In this document: piece by piece, positions 28,794-38,211 of the stretch | Position numbering within the stretch: the stretch's first letter is position 1 | Layout: every line of letters begins with the position of its first letter | Source of the DNA: Salibacterium salarium | GTDB lineage: Bacteria; Bacillota; Bacilli; Bacillales; Marinococcaceae | Direction: 5' to 3' | DNA length: 64,000 nt | Assembly: GCF_030813635.1 (NCBI RefSeq) | Contig: NZ_JAUSUM010000002.1 | Span: 496,001 to 560,000 of the forward strand | Translations under genes and position numbers: made by a program | The notes under the pieces: model-generated | What the model was told of the DNA's origin: nothing | The model's database searches: none | Seen by the model: only the letters and a program-made list of their open reading frames with translations

Positions 28794-30284
28794 TTATTCT
28801 TCGATGGAAAGCACAACAACGGACATTGCTGGAATGTTAAGTTCTAATGTTGTATCTTTCGTTACATATCCATTAAACGTTTCAGGTTTAACATTTTCGG
28901 GTTGTTCAAACGTATTTCTGGCATTTTTTTCAGATGCCGTTAATATTTTTCCAGAAATATTGCCAGGGCTTATCATACCCCGTAAGTCAATATTTGTATC
29001 TGCAGAACGATAGGCATCCATATTACAAAGACTGATATGGACAATCCCCGAGTCGTTTTTTGATGCTGACGCATTAATTTGAGGAAAAGAATCTTCGTCG
29101 GTTGCAACCGTACGAGCGTTGTTAATATGAAGCGGAATTTTCACGGCATCCTGATGAACTTGATACATATCGAATAAATGATAAGTCGGTGTTAAAATCA
29201 TTTTCTCTTTATCAGTTAGTATCATGGCCTGAAGAACATTAATTGTTTGGGCTATGTTTGCCATATGAACACGTTCAGCGTGATTATTAAAAATATTAAG
29301 AGTTACACCAGCAACAATAGCATCACGAATAGTATTTTGTTGATAAAGAAACCCTGGATTTGTACCCGGTTCGACATCAAACCATGTTCCCCATTCGTCT
29401 ATAATAAGACCGACTCTCTGATCGGGATCATATTTATCCATAATTGCACGATGATTTGTAATTAGCGTATCCATATGAAGAGCTCTTTGCATTGTCAGAA
29501 ACCATTCATTGTCACTAAAATTAGTAGCTGAACCTTTTCCTTTCCAAAAATCTCCTGGAATCGTATAATAATGAAGACTCAATCCATCCATCATGGATCC
29601 TGCTTCACGCATAAGGACTTCAGTCCAATTGTAATCATCCACGTTCGGCCCGCCGGCAATTTTATATAGTGTATTATTCCCGTATTGTCTAACGTACGTC
29701 TGATAACGACGATAAAGATCAGCATAAAATTCCGGACGCATATTACCGCCGCAGCCCCAATTTTCGTTACCTACACCAAAATATGTAAGTTTCCATGGTT
29801 CTTTTTTGCCGTTCTCTTGACGCCAATCAGCCATTGGAGATTCGCCATCAAAAGTCATGTATTCCACCCATTCTGACATTTCCTGTACCGTACCACTTCC
29901 CACATTTCCACAAATGTATGGTTCTGTTTCAAGCATTTGGCACAACATCATAAATTCATGGGTCCCAAAATGGTTATTTTCAACCACCCCTCCCCAATGC
30001 GTATTGACCATACGCTTACGATTGTTCCTTGGACCGACGCCATCCTTCCAATGATACTCATCAGCAAAACAACCTCCCGGCCATCGTAACACGGGAATAT
30101 TTATTTTTTTTAATGCTTCTACGACATCGTTTCGAATCCCATTTGTATTCGGAATATGTGAATCTTCCCCTACCCAAACACCTTCATAGATACAACGTCC
30201 CAAATGTTCTGCGAAATGACCATAAATATGTTTGCTAATTTTGGCTTGTTTTACATCAGTATTTACAATAATATTTTGAACCAT
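28794..30284 (-). CDS. abfA: GH51 alpha-L-arabinofuranosidase
   Basis: The 496-residue cytoplasmic enzyme removes terminal alpha-L-arabinofuranosyl units. The acid/base Glu lies in [10 protein letters not shown] and the nucleophile Glu in [10 protein letters not shown], both intact; the N-terminal [17 protein letters not shown] and [14 protein letters not shown] are family signatures. ATG 30284 is chosen because AGGT lies six bases before it; the earlier ATG at 30302 would lie upstream of most of the GGAGGTAGG site. It is its own transcription unit, with a cre-like and two AraR-like sites upstream. Confidence 0.94.
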   Translation of the reverse strand: MVQNIIVNTDVKQAKISKHIYGHFAEHLGRCIYEGVWVGEDSHIPNTNGIRNDVVEALKKINIPVLRWPGGCFADEYHWKDGVGPRNNRKRMVNTHWGGVVENNHFGTHEFMMLCQMLETEPYICGNVGSGTVQEMSEWVEYMTFDGESPMADWRQENGKKEPWKLTYFGVGNENWGCGGNMRPEFYADLYRRYQTYVRQYGNNTLYKIAGGPNVDDYNWTEVLMREAGSMMDGLSLHYYTIPGDFWKGKGSATNFSDNEWFLTMQRALHMDTLITNHRAIMDKYDPDQRVGLIIDEWGTWFDVEPGTNPGFLYQQNTIRDAIVAGVTLNIFNNHAERVHMANIAQTINVLQAMILTDKEKMILTPTYHLFDMYQVHQDAVKIPLHINNARTVATDEDSFPQINASASKNDSGIVHISLCNMDAYRSADTNIDLRGMISPGNISGKILTASEKNARNTFEQPENVKPETFNGYVTKDTTLELNIPAMSVVVLSIEE

Positions 30285-30334
30285 ATATTTACCTACCTCC
30301 ATATTAAAAATATTTTGAATTCAATAGATACAAA

Positions 30335-30346
30335 AAGTACGTACTT
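30335..30346. promoter_or_regulatory. AraR-like palindrome upstream of abfA (proximal)
   Basis: AAGTACGTACTT is a perfect 12-base palindrome, 51 bases before the abfA start. Confidence 0.5.
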
Positions 30347-30373
30347 CATACCACCAATTCAATAATTGATTTT

Positions 30374-30391
30374 AACTCATACGTACGAGTT
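30374..30391. promoter_or_regulatory. AraR-like palindrome upstream of abfA (distal)
   Basis: AACTCATACGTACGAGTT is palindromic at 16 of 18 positions and has the same TACGTA centre. Its centre lies 42 bases, four helical turns, from the proximal site, a geometry suited to cooperative binding. Confidence 0.55.
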
Positions 30392-30407
30392 GTGGTAGAA
30401 ACTTAAT

Positions 30408-30421
30408 TGTAAACACTTTCA
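30408..30421 (-). promoter_or_regulatory. cre-like site upstream of abfA
   Basis: TGAAAGTGTTTACA on the minus strand fits TGWNANCGNTNWCA at all fixed positions except the central C. CcpA repression would be expected from this. Confidence 0.55.
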
Positions 30422-30453
30422 TGAAAACTGTCAAGATACCACTTCGTAAAGGT

Positions 30454-30506
30454 AGACAAACAAAACAAAGACTTGAGGAAGCCTCAAATCTTTGTTTTGT
30501 TTGTCT
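30454..30506 (-). terminator. Long hairpin terminator of the 92-residue membrane protein gene
   Basis: A stem of 25 pairs with one mismatch and a three-base loop (arms 30454-30478 and 30482-30506). The arm overlaps the last bases of the gene. The minus strand after the loop is T-rich (TTTGTTTTGTTTGTCT). Confidence 0.65.
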
Positions 30507-30783
30507 ATTCATTGCTTTCGTTCTTTGAAGTATCGGGCATAAATTCTTTAGCAAAAGCTGTCTCCGTTTCAGGCATAGCATGTTTCATATCAGCCAATCC
30601 TTTTTGAATCGGATGACTGTCCTCACGTTGCGATAGGCCATACCATACAGCACCAGCTCCGACACCTAATAATGTTAAAATCATGCCCATCCGACCGCGA
30701 TTATTATTAGACCGATTCCGGCCGAAAAAATTTTTTCTTCGTCCTATATTTGAGAATGGATCTGTCCAACGGAAATTATTCAT
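30505..30783 (-). CDS. Small single-pass membrane protein of unknown function
   Basis: The 92-residue protein has a basic N-terminus rich in Arg/Asn (GRRKNFFGRNRSNNNRGRMG), one hydrophobic segment (MILTLLGVGAGAVWYGL) and an acidic tail. The form suggests an N-in membrane anchor. ATG 30783 is used because GAGGAG lies eight bases upstream and the preceding seven codons contain that site. No family identified with confidence. Confidence 0.65.
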   Translation of the reverse strand: MNNFRWTDPFSNIGRRKNFFGRNRSNNNRGRMGMILTLLGVGAGAVWYGLSQREDSHPIQKGLADMKHAMPETETAFAKEFMPDTSKNESNE

Positions 30784-30941
30784 CCTTCTTTCTCCTCTTT
30801 TCATTCAAAAGTATGGAGTGCGATTCCTCCACAAACTTTATTTTTTACGTATTTCATCATATTTATCAGAAAAAATATTTCCACTCTCATTTGATACATT
30901 TTCGTTAATAATTCACGGATGTTTATATCTAGCTCATTCGT

Positions 30942-31136
30942 TTATTTATTTTGAGAGTGTGCTCTTCTATCGGCTTCTTTTGAACGTTGTTGTGCTTCTA
31001 CATCTTCTGTATCGGCTAACTCTTCGGAATACTCAACATCCAATCCATCATTGGTTTTCTCTATATCTTTGTCTGGGGTTTGTGACAGCTTTGCTTTATT
31101 TTTATGTTTGTTATTTTTTGTTTGTCCTCGTGTCAT
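30942..31136 (-). CDS. YfhD-like small hydrophilic protein
   Basis: The 64-residue protein is very hydrophilic. It has a basic first half (MTRGQTKNNKHKNKAKLSQ) and an acidic second half GLDVEYSEELADTEDVEAQQ followed by RSKEADRRA, which fits the YfhD-like family of small Bacillus proteins, likely spore-associated. ATG 31136 follows AAAGGGAG; the longer ORF upstream lacks such a site. No cysteine or membrane segment. Confidence 0.7.
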   Translation of the reverse strand: MTRGQTKNNKHKNKAKLSQTPDKDIEKTNDGLDVEYSEELADTEDVEAQQRSKEADRRAHSQNK

Positions 31137-31380
31137 TTCAGTCTCCCTTTCATTTGTTTTGTAAGTATAGCGTTCGTATTTATTTACTGTTTTATTCTTT
31201 TTCATATGAAGAAAAACGAAGCTTGTTTTTGTCCCTAAGTTGAATGACCAAAGCTGTAAATGAGCGCTTTCAGCAGAGCTGACTCGTATTCCGAAGTTGG
31301 CAAGGAAGAAATCCCGAGTGTCTGGACGCTGGATTCCGAATATCTCAAAATTTTATACCTTCCTATTTTGTAAAAAAAAT
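31137..31380. other. Intergenic region
   Basis: No gene seen. It contains the upstream region of the YfhD-like gene and a GC-richer patch around 31260-31340 with two ATTCCGAA copies, of unknown meaning. Confidence 0.4.
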
Positions 31381-31403
31381 AAGATCCCTAAAAGCGGGAT
31401 CTT
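31381..31403 (-). terminator. Terminator of cysJI operon
   Basis: Perfect stem AAGATCCC/GGGATCTT around a seven-base loop; the minus strand then has TTATTTTTTTTAC. Confidence 0.88.
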
Positions 31404-31415
31404 ACTTTATTTACA

Positions 31416-33143
31416 CTATTCACTATGAAAATCCAAACCAGATAGTACCTCTTTCACATGCCCAGCACGGACAACGTAATCACCGAAATGCTCTCCTTCT
31501 GTGCGTTCTTTTGCATATTCAAATAAGATTGGGCGCAATGATTGTAAGATTTCTTCTTCTCCTACGTTTTCAAGGTAAAGCTTATTTAAACGTTCCCCTG
31601 CAAAACCAGCACCCATATACATATTATATTTACCAGGGCCTTTTCCGATAAAACCAATTTCGGCCAACGCTGGACGAGCACATCCGTTTGGACAGCCTGT
31701 CATTCTTATCGTTATTTCGTCATCTTTCAAACCAGCTTCTTCAGTAATTGTTTCAAGCTTATCAATGAGAGAGGGAAGATAACGTTCTGATTCAGCCATT
31801 GCCAATCCACAAGTAGGAAAGGAAACACAGGCCATAGCATTTCTGCGTAAAGCGGAATCACGATTTCCATCGGACAAGCCGTATTCTTCGATTAACTCGT
31901 TGATTTTAGTTTTTTTCTGACTAGTCACATTACCTATCACTACATTTTGGTTTGGAGTGATTCGAAAATCGCCGGTGTGAATATTGGCGATTTCACGAAG
32001 TGCTGTCATCAGTTGATAATCTTCGGAATCTTTAATTCGACCATTTTGAATGAAGAGCGTAAGGTGCCATCTATTATTTGTTCCCTTCACCCAACCATAT
32101 CGATCACCATTATGATCAAAATGATAAGAACGTTCTTCTTCTAAGTTCCATCCTAAACGGTTATTAAGTTCACTTTTAACCCAATCTAAACCTAGAGCAT
32201 CCACCGTATATTTGAAACGAGCGTTTTTACGATTAGATCGATTACCATAATCACGTTGTATAGTTACAATATTTTCGGCAACTTCAAGTATATCATCTGG
32301 TTTGCAAAACCCTATAACACGAGCTAGCTGAGGATAAGTATCGGTTTCACCATGTGTCATGCCCATACCGCCGCCAACAGCTATATTATACCCTTGTAGT
32401 TCACCATCTTCAACAATTGCAATAAGACCAATATCTTGAGAAAACACATCTATATCATTAGATGGTGGTACTGCAATCCCTATTTTAAATTTTCTAGGCA
32501 AATACAGTTCTTTATATATTGGTTCTACTTCTTCTTGGGCTTGGCTGCCATCTACAATTTTTTCTTCGTCAAGCCAAATCTCATGATATGCTCTAGTTTT
32601 AGGTAACAAATGGTCACTAATATCTTGAGCATGCTTCTGAACTTGCGCGTGCACTTCAGATTGATACGGATTTGGATTATTCATTACATTCCGATTCACG
32701 TCCCCACATGCTGCTATAGTATCCATCATCGCTTCGTTGATGGCTTTCATATTATTTTTCATATTCCATTTCAAAATACCATGCATTTGAAACGTTTGAC
32801 GAGTCGTCAATCGAAGGGTCTGATTCCCATAATCATGAGCAACACGATCCATTGTCAGCCATTGTTCGGGAGTGAGAACCCCGCCTGGTATGCGTACACG
32901 TACCATGAAAGAATATGCCGGCTCTAACTTTTGTTTTCGTCGTTCATTTCTGAGATCTCTATCGTCCTGCATATAGCTTCCGTGAAATTTTGTTAATTGT
33001 GCATCATCTGCGGATACAGAAGCTGTGAGAGGGTCTGCAAGCGACTCTTCTAACGTTCCCCTGAGATAATTACTTTCGCGTTTAATTCGTTCATTGTCAC
33101 TAGGAGGCCCATTCTGTGTAGGTGCCGTGTTATTTTTCTGCAT
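31416..33143 (-). CDS. cysI: Sulfite reductase hemoprotein beta subunit
   Basis: The 575-residue siroheme and 4Fe-4S subunit reduces sulfite to sulfide with six electrons from CysJ. The cluster cysteines are in CVSFPTCG and [10 protein letters not shown], and siroheme-contact TRQTFQMHG and MGMTHG are visible. ATG 33143 with AAGGAGAG seven bases upstream is preferred to the start seven codons earlier. It lies 24 bases after cysJ in one operon. No sulfate activation genes are in the window. Confidence 0.95.
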   Translation of the reverse strand: MQKNNTAPTQNGPPSDNERIKRESNYLRGTLEESLADPLTASVSADDAQLTKFHGSYMQDDRDLRNERRKQKLEPAYSFMVRVRIPGGVLTPEQWLTMDRVAHDYGNQTLRLTTRQTFQMHGILKWNMKNNMKAINEAMMDTIAACGDVNRNVMNNPNPYQSEVHAQVQKHAQDISDHLLPKTRAYHEIWLDEEKIVDGSQAQEEVEPIYKELYLPRKFKIGIAVPPSNDIDVFSQDIGLIAIVEDGELQGYNIAVGGGMGMTHGETDTYPQLARVIGFCKPDDILEVAENIVTIQRDYGNRSNRKNARFKYTVDALGLDWVKSELNNRLGWNLEEERSYHFDHNGDRYGWVKGTNNRWHLTLFIQNGRIKDSEDYQLMTALREIANIHTGDFRITPNQNVVIGNVTSQKKTKINELIEEYGLSDGNRDSALRRNAMACVSFPTCGLAMAESERYLPSLIDKLETITEEAGLKDDEITIRMTGCPNGCARPALAEIGFIGKGPGKYNMYMGAGFAGERLNKLYLENVGEEEILQSLRPILFEYAKERTEGEHFGDYVVRAGHVKEVLSGLDFHSE

Positions 33144-33167
33144 AGTTAACTCTCCTTCCCTCACCTA

Positions 33168-35015
33168 TCAATATACGTCACGTTGATAACGCTTCTGTTG
33201 CTGTAAGTCTTCAAGATAGGTATCTGCTTCTTGTTCATTCATACCGCCTTCTTGCTGAAGAATTGTCTTCATTGCGTCATGAACATCACTTGCCATATAC
33301 TGTTCATCACCACAAACGTAAACAACTGCTCCATCCATCAGCCATTTATAAAACTCTTGACCTTTTTCAAGCATTCGATGTTGTACGTACACTTTTTCTT
33401 CCGTATCACGAGAGAAGGCCACATCCATTTTGGTTAAGACACCTTCTTTAAGCCAACGTTGCCACTCCACTTGGTAAAGGAAATCAGTAGTAAAGTGCTG
33501 CTCTCCAAAAAACATCCAAGATTTACCTTCCGCTTCTATTTCCTCACGCTCTTCCATAAAGGATCGAAACGGTGCTGCACCTGTACCTGGACCTATCATA
33601 ATAATAGGGGTTTCAGGGTCTTCGGGTAGTTTAAAGTTCGGGTTACGTTGAATATAAACAGGTAGCGTGTCCCCAAGTTCTGCTCGTTCTGCACATTGAC
33701 CGGAACATACGCCGGTTCGTTCTCTTCCATGCGCATCATATCTTACCGTTCCTATTGTCAAATGAACTTCTTCCGGATTAGCTGTTGCACTGCTTGCAAT
33801 CGAATATAAACGCGGCGGAATCTTTCTAAGAATGGAGACAAACTCGTCGGCTGGAACGTTCCACGGTGAAAAATCCCGTCCTAAGTCAACAAGATCCCTT
33901 CCATAAATATAATCTTTTAGTTCCTCTTCATTACCTTCTTTCACAAGTTCGTGAAGTTTATTATTATCAGATAGTGGAGCTGCTTTTTCTAACAACGGTT
34001 TTGTTAATACCGTGATCTCATACGTTGACCGTAAAGCATCACGTAATGAACGCCGTTCCCCTTTTTTATTTATTACTATTTCTTCATCAGGATTCCAACT
34101 CATTTCATCAATGAGTTTATTTACCAATTCCGGGTCGTTCTCAGGGTAAATACCGACACTATCTCCTGGTTCAAATTGGAGATTCGATCCTTCCAATGAT
34201 AACTCCAGATGGCGCGTTTCTTTGTTGGATCCTCGACCATTAAGTCTTAAATTTTCCAACAATTCTGCACGAAATGGATTGGTCCGCGAGTAATTCGATT
34301 GCACTGCTGTTGCTGAATATTCTGGTGTCTCTACCTGCGGGTTTGACACAACAGCTTTTTGCGTTTCATTCAACGCACTAATAATTCCCTCAAACCATTC
34401 TTCAGCTGATTCGTCAAAATCAACATCGCAATCCACTCGTTCGTAAAGGCGTTCCCCTCCTAATTCTTCTAATCTTTTATCAAAGTCTTTCCCCGTTTGA
34501 CAAAAGAATTCATAGGAAGTATCCCCTAACGAAAGTACAGAAAATTTCAAGTTCTCTAATTTCGGAGCCCGTCTTCCATTAAGAAATTCATAAAAAGATA
34601 ATGCATTATCAGGAGGATCTCCTTCCCCATGTGTACTTACGATGACAAATAAATTTTCGACTTTTTTCAACGTATTTGTTTTAAAGTCATCCATAGACGA
34701 AAGAGTAACATTATAATCTTGTGCTTTTAATTTTTGAGATAAATCTTCTGCTAATCCTTGACCATTCCCAGTTTGTGAACCAAACAAAATGGTTACGTCT
34801 TTGGAAGGGGCAGGACCAGCAGGTTGAGAGTGCGGGGCCGCTTCCGGTACATCCTGTAAAGTAGCTGCGGAATCAGCTGTTGGAGCTGCCGACTGGGCGG
34901 CCGCAATGTAACCACTCAACCAAACCTTTTGTTGATCCGTCAAGGTCGGTAAAAGACGGTTGAGAAGTTCTATTTGTTCTTCATTAAATGGGCTGTTGTT
35001 AATTTGAAGCTGCAA
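33168..35015 (-). CDS. cysJ: Sulfite reductase flavoprotein alpha subunit
   Basis: The 615-residue NADPH-dependent diflavin reductase has an N-terminal flavodoxin domain (VTILFGSQTGNGQGLAEDLS, about residues 72-215), an FAD domain (RLYSIASS, TGVCSGQCAE) and an NADPH domain (MIGPGTGAAPFRSFMEER and the terminal RYQRDVY). A short Ala/Pro-rich linker precedes the flavodoxin part. TTG start at 35015 with GTGAGGTG upstream. Electrons flow from NADPH via FAD and FMN to CysI. Confidence 0.95.
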   Translation of the reverse strand: MQLQINNSPFNEEQIELLNRLLPTLTDQQKVWLSGYIAAAQSAAPTADSAATLQDVPEAAPHSQPAGPAPSKDVTILFGSQTGNGQGLAEDLSQKLKAQDYNVTLSSMDDFKTNTLKKVENLFVIVSTHGEGDPPDNALSFYEFLNGRRAPKLENLKFSVLSLGDTSYEFFCQTGKDFDKRLEELGGERLYERVDCDVDFDESAEEWFEGIISALNETQKAVVSNPQVETPEYSATAVQSNYSRTNPFRAELLENLRLNGRGSNKETRHLELSLEGSNLQFEPGDSVGIYPENDPELVNKLIDEMSWNPDEEIVINKKGERRSLRDALRSTYEITVLTKPLLEKAAPLSDNNKLHELVKEGNEEELKDYIYGRDLVDLGRDFSPWNVPADEFVSILRKIPPRLYSIASSATANPEEVHLTIGTVRYDAHGRERTGVCSGQCAERAELGDTLPVYIQRNPNFKLPEDPETPIIMIGPGTGAAPFRSFMEEREEIEAEGKSWMFFGEQHFTTDFLYQVEWQRWLKEGVLTKMDVAFSRDTEEKVYVQHRMLEKGQEFYKWLMDGAVVYVCGDEQYMASDVHDAMKTILQQEGGMNEQEADTYLEDLQQQKRYQRDVY

Positions 35016-35374
35016 CGAAAATACACCTCACAAAGGAATAATATGAATCCATCTAATTTACCGTTTTCCTCTATTTATATCTGAAAAGAAATGAGCTTTC
35101 TTTGCACCTTTATGGAGATGCTATTATAGAAGTCTTTCCCTAAAAATAGCGGTACAATTAAACTAGCAAATTCACTGACAAAATGATTATTATTAATCGT
35201 ATCTTTATTATCCCTATGTGTCAAGTTGGATTTAAATGAAATAAATATTATTTTGAGGATTCGTCATAAAGACACACACATCTTGTCGTAAACCTTTTGT
35301 TTACTGTTGAAATATTCATCATAAAAAGGTTGCTCTTTGCATAAAATAATGAATAGGATGAAGGAGGAATGTTC
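35016..35374. other. Intergenic region upstream of cysJ
   Basis: No riboswitch or T-box was recognised before cysJ. The right end carries a possible SigE-like promoter for a small plus-strand ORF: ATAAA (35321-35325) then CATAAAAT starting at 35340. Confidence 0.4.
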
Positions 35375-35542
35375 TTGAAAAATGGAAAACGGAATAAACC
35401 CATTCAAAATAGTTCTGATTACTATGACTATTACCTTGATAATAGGATATCGGTGACATCTAATCTATTCACTCTAATGAAGTTTTGCAATAAAAATAAT
35501 ACAATGTCCATTGACCTCACTAAATTTCATTCCAATAAATGA
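35375..35542 (+). CDS. Small protein of 55 residues, possibly sporulation-related
   Basis: TTG 35375 follows AAGGAGGA at good spacing and opens a 55-codon frame starting MKNGKRNKPIQNSSDYYDYY, Asn- and Tyr-rich, with no membrane segment. A hairpin terminator begins three bases after the stop, and a CATAAAAT -10-like element with upstream ATAAA fits a mother-cell sporulation promoter. An ATG two codons earlier is too close to the site. No family recognised; composition recalls small spore coat proteins. The next gene, tgl, is also a coat gene. Confidence 0.5.
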   Translation: MKNGKRNKPIQNSSDYYDYYLDNRISVTSNLFTLMKFCNKNNTMSIDLTKFHSNK

Positions 35543-35544
35543 AT

Positions 35545-35573
35545 AGGCGCCATCCTTTTTTAGGTTGGCGCCT
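35545..35573 (+). terminator. Hairpin after the 55-residue ORF
   Basis: AGGCGCCATCC/GGTTGGCGCCT form a stem with one mismatch and a T-rich loop; the downstream run (GTATTATGTCTTCTTATTT) is only moderately U-rich. Confidence 0.65.
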
Positions 35574-35820
35574 GTATTATGTCTTCTTATTTCTTAATCT
35601 ATATTGCCTTGCAATTCAACTGATTTCATTATGCTAGTCGCACCTTACACTTTAGTTACTTCTTAATCAGGAGAAAATTCATTCCCTTCATCACTTACTA
35701 TACCTATTGGAAATACAAAATATAATATGCATTCTTTTATAATCTAATGAGATTCATACTCTCACTGTACCTAAAATATACTTAAGTATTCATGATTTTA
35801 GAGTTTGAAATGAGGTATGA

Positions 35821-36660
35821 ATGATGATTCAAGTATCCGATACTCCATGGACAGGAGAAAACGATTGGCCACCTGACAGTATAGAATTTGATATTTTTGA
35901 ACGTTTAAAGGATGATTCGGCAATGCATGCCTACCGTTCAAGTAATGCATTAACGTATGATATCAATATAAGAAAACATATTACTTTAAGTGCAAAAGCT
36001 TTAAATGAAAGTCAAGCAACATTTGAATTGTTCACTGCAACACGTGCGAATAAAGAATACTGGGAGATCACAAACGCCGGGGGAATACGATTGCGATACG
36101 GGGTAGAACCATCTCGAGGAATCCAGGATATTTTTGATAACAGCGACCTCTATGGATTTGAATGTGCAACAGCTATGGTCATCATTTTTTATCATGCAGC
36201 GCTTCAAGTTATAGGTTCGCGTGTTTTTAACGAACTATTTCCTAACATTTACTTATACAGCTGGCATTTTGATTCTGACTTCGGGCTAGAATCTGTAAAA
36301 ACCCATTATTTCATACCTGGGGATGTCGTTTACTTTAATAATCCGGATTTTAACGTAGAATCTCCACAATGGCGCGGAGAGAATGCAGTTGTTCTTGATA
36401 ATGATACCTACTTCGGACATGGGATAGGAATACAAACCGAGGCGGAAATGATTGATATTTTAAATGATCTTAGAAATCCTGATAGTACCCAATCTGCTTA
36501 TCTCACAAACGTCGTAACGAGAACGGATAATGAGCATTTATTCAACCAAACACTATCTTTTCGCAGTCCTTGGATTCAAAAACAGCCATCTATTGTTGTT
36601 CAACATAATAAAAACTCCATCTCCCATCAAAACTACTTAAGGTATTTAAAAAATCTCTAA
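35821..36660 (+). CDS. tgl: Spore coat protein-glutamine gamma-glutamyltransferase
   Basis: The 279-residue product resembles B. subtilis Tgl (245 residues), which crosslinks coat proteins through epsilon-(gamma-glutamyl)lysine bonds. The active Cys lies in LYGFECATAMVIIFYHAAL (near residue 115), and PGDVVYFNNPDFN, QWRGENAVVL and FGHGIGI follow as in the family. The C-terminus is about 25 residues longer than in B. subtilis. Two adjacent ATG codons (35821 and 35824) could both serve; the second has better spacing from GAGGT. Confidence 0.93.
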   Translation: MMIQVSDTPWTGENDWPPDSIEFDIFERLKDDSAMHAYRSSNALTYDINIRKHITLSAKALNESQATFELFTATRANKEYWEITNAGGIRLRYGVEPSRGIQDIFDNSDLYGFECATAMVIIFYHAALQVIGSRVFNELFPNIYLYSWHFDSDFGLESVKTHYFIPGDVVYFNNPDFNVESPQWRGENAVVLDNDTYFGHGIGIQTEAEMIDILNDLRNPDSTQSAYLTNVVTRTDNEHLFNQTLSFRSPWIQKQPSIVVQHNKNSISHQNYLRYLKNL

Positions 36661-37231
36661 CAGATTTAGTTCTTAAGACTTCTATATTAAAAAGTTATAT
36701 ATTACCTACCTTTTCCTCAAATAAAAATATGTTCGGGATTCTCTTTCATTTCTGATTGTTATACCTCGCCCCCTAAAAATATTTCGATCTTACGGCTTCT
36801 TTAAAAAATTGATTGACGAAGAGCGATACGTTCTGTGCCAACCCTCACCCAGCTGACCTTAAGGAACGTCACAGTCATATAAGAATTCTTATATGACGAC
36901 GTGGCGGGGTGCCTCATGTATCGAACTTGATCGTTTGCTGCTATCAAAAAGTCATTATGAATTTTTGTTGTTTATATGCGAAGATATTGTTAATCTGAAA
37001 TCAAACATTCATTTAAGTATTGTATATTTTTTTAAGTATTTTTGTGACAAAGTTTACATATCTAGCCGAACATAAAAAATCACGTATTCAACTCGTTCGA
37101 CATAGAATCGCTGGAAATTAACTATTTAGGGGTTAATTTTAGCTTTTATTGGATTTGTTATTAGGTTTGCGATAAGATTGAAACATTCTAAGTTCTTGTC
37201 ATTATTCGTTTATTGGAGGAGGATTATAAAC
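36661..37231. other. Intergenic region with a 24-bp perfect palindrome
   Basis: No supported gene. A 60-codon frame starting inside the palindrome has no ribosome binding site. The GC-rich flanks of the palindrome (36838-36925) stand out from the AT-rich surroundings. Confidence 0.5.
36874..36897. repeat. 24-bp perfect palindrome
   Basis: GTCATATAAGAATTCTTATATGAC is completely self-complementary with no loop. Outer ACGTC (left) and GACGT (right) extend the symmetry with a short bulge. Confidence 0.9.
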
Positions 37232-38056
37232 ATGAAGGACGAAAAAAAATTACATAAAGAAGCCATGACAGTGTTGAAACAAACGAGCAGAACCTTTTAT
37301 ATACCTATCACTTTTTTAGAACCTACTTTGAAAAAAACTGTTGCTTCTGCGTATTTGTGTATGCGAGCCATTGATGAAATGGAAGATCACGAAAATCTTG
37401 ACGGAGAAACAAAACAACATCTATTACGATCTACAAGTTCTTTATTGCAACACCCTTTTGACGAAGAAGCATTTGGCCAACTTGTCCACCCTTATAAAGA
37501 TTTGTTACCAGAAGTCTCCTTGCGTCTAGGTGACTGGGTTTCTCTTTGTCCAACAGAAATTGCACCACGTGTGAAGGATTATACTAGTACAATGGCAAAA
37601 GGCATGGCTGATTGGACGGAAAAGGAATGGAACATACAAGACAAAGACGATTTGGATGATTATACTTACTATGTCGCGGGTTTAGTTGGTGAGATGTTAT
37701 CTGATATATGGGAATGGAGAGATGGGACAAAAACAGACCGTGAACTAGCGGTAGCATACGGTCGCGGATTACAAACCGTTAATATTTTGAGAAATCAACA
37801 AGAGGATCTTGAACGGGGTGTTTCGTTTATACCGGAAGGATGGAGTACCGACGATTTATTTGAATATACAGAACATAATCTTGCATTAGCTGATGAATAC
37901 ATAAAAGATATTAACAGCCGAAGTATTAATATGTTTTGTAAAATCCCGCTGGCCCTTGCTAAAAAAACTTTAAAAGCTCTGAAGAACGGAAGAGAAAAAA
38001 TGTCGAGAAGCGAAGTCGAAAAGACAATCGAAGAAATAAAAGAAGAATCTTTATAA
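37232..38056 (+). CDS. Squalene/phytoene synthase-family protein
   Basis: The 274-residue protein has the trans-isoprenyl diphosphate synthase (head-to-head) fold. The first Asp-rich motif is DEMED in CMRAIDEMEDHE. SRTFYIPITFLEP and YYVAGLVGEMLSD are also family-like. The second motif reads NILRNQQEDLERG, with Asn in place of the first Asp of the usual NILRDxxED. It would join two C15 or C20 diphosphates to make squalene- or carotenoid-type products, if active. No other carotenoid or hopanoid gene is nearby. ATG 37232 follows GGAGGAGG. Confidence 0.82.
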   Translation: MKDEKKLHKEAMTVLKQTSRTFYIPITFLEPTLKKTVASAYLCMRAIDEMEDHENLDGETKQHLLRSTSSLLQHPFDEEAFGQLVHPYKDLLPEVSLRLGDWVSLCPTEIAPRVKDYTSTMAKGMADWTEKEWNIQDKDDLDDYTYYVAGLVGEMLSDIWEWRDGTKTDRELAVAYGRGLQTVNILRNQQEDLERGVSFIPEGWSTDDLFEYTEHNLALADEYIKDINSRSINMFCKIPLALAKKTLKALKNGREKMSRSEVEKTIEEIKEESL

Positions 38057-38115
38057 TATGAATGAGTGAAACAATATATACCCAAAAGTAATTAGCACAA
38101 CGAGTTAAAAATTTA

Positions 38116-38211
38116 TAGTTGAAATACACTTCGCTATCTAGGGCAATGCTTCAGCTTCTGAGCCAAGGACGCTCACTACGAAAACCCATTGAAGTTTACG
38201 TGTATTTCAAC
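38116..38211. repeat. Inverted-repeat element (possible interspersed hairpin element)
   Basis: AGTTGAAATACAC (about 38118-38129) and GTGTATTTCAACT (about 38200-38212) are perfect inverted copies flanking a 70-base GC-richer core (GGGCAATGCTTCAGCTTCTG). The layout resembles short non-coding palindromic elements scattered in Bacillus genomes. No second copy was seen in this window. Confidence 0.5.

Noticed and set aside
30683-31243. 186-codon plus-strand frame rich in Phe, Leu and Tyr
   Set aside because: It lies antisense over two better supported small genes with ribosome binding sites; its composition is that of the reverse of Lys/Arg-rich coding DNA.
36893-37075. 60-codon plus-strand frame after the palindrome
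   Set aside because: The start lies inside the palindrome, there is no ribosome binding site, and no recognisable protein pattern.
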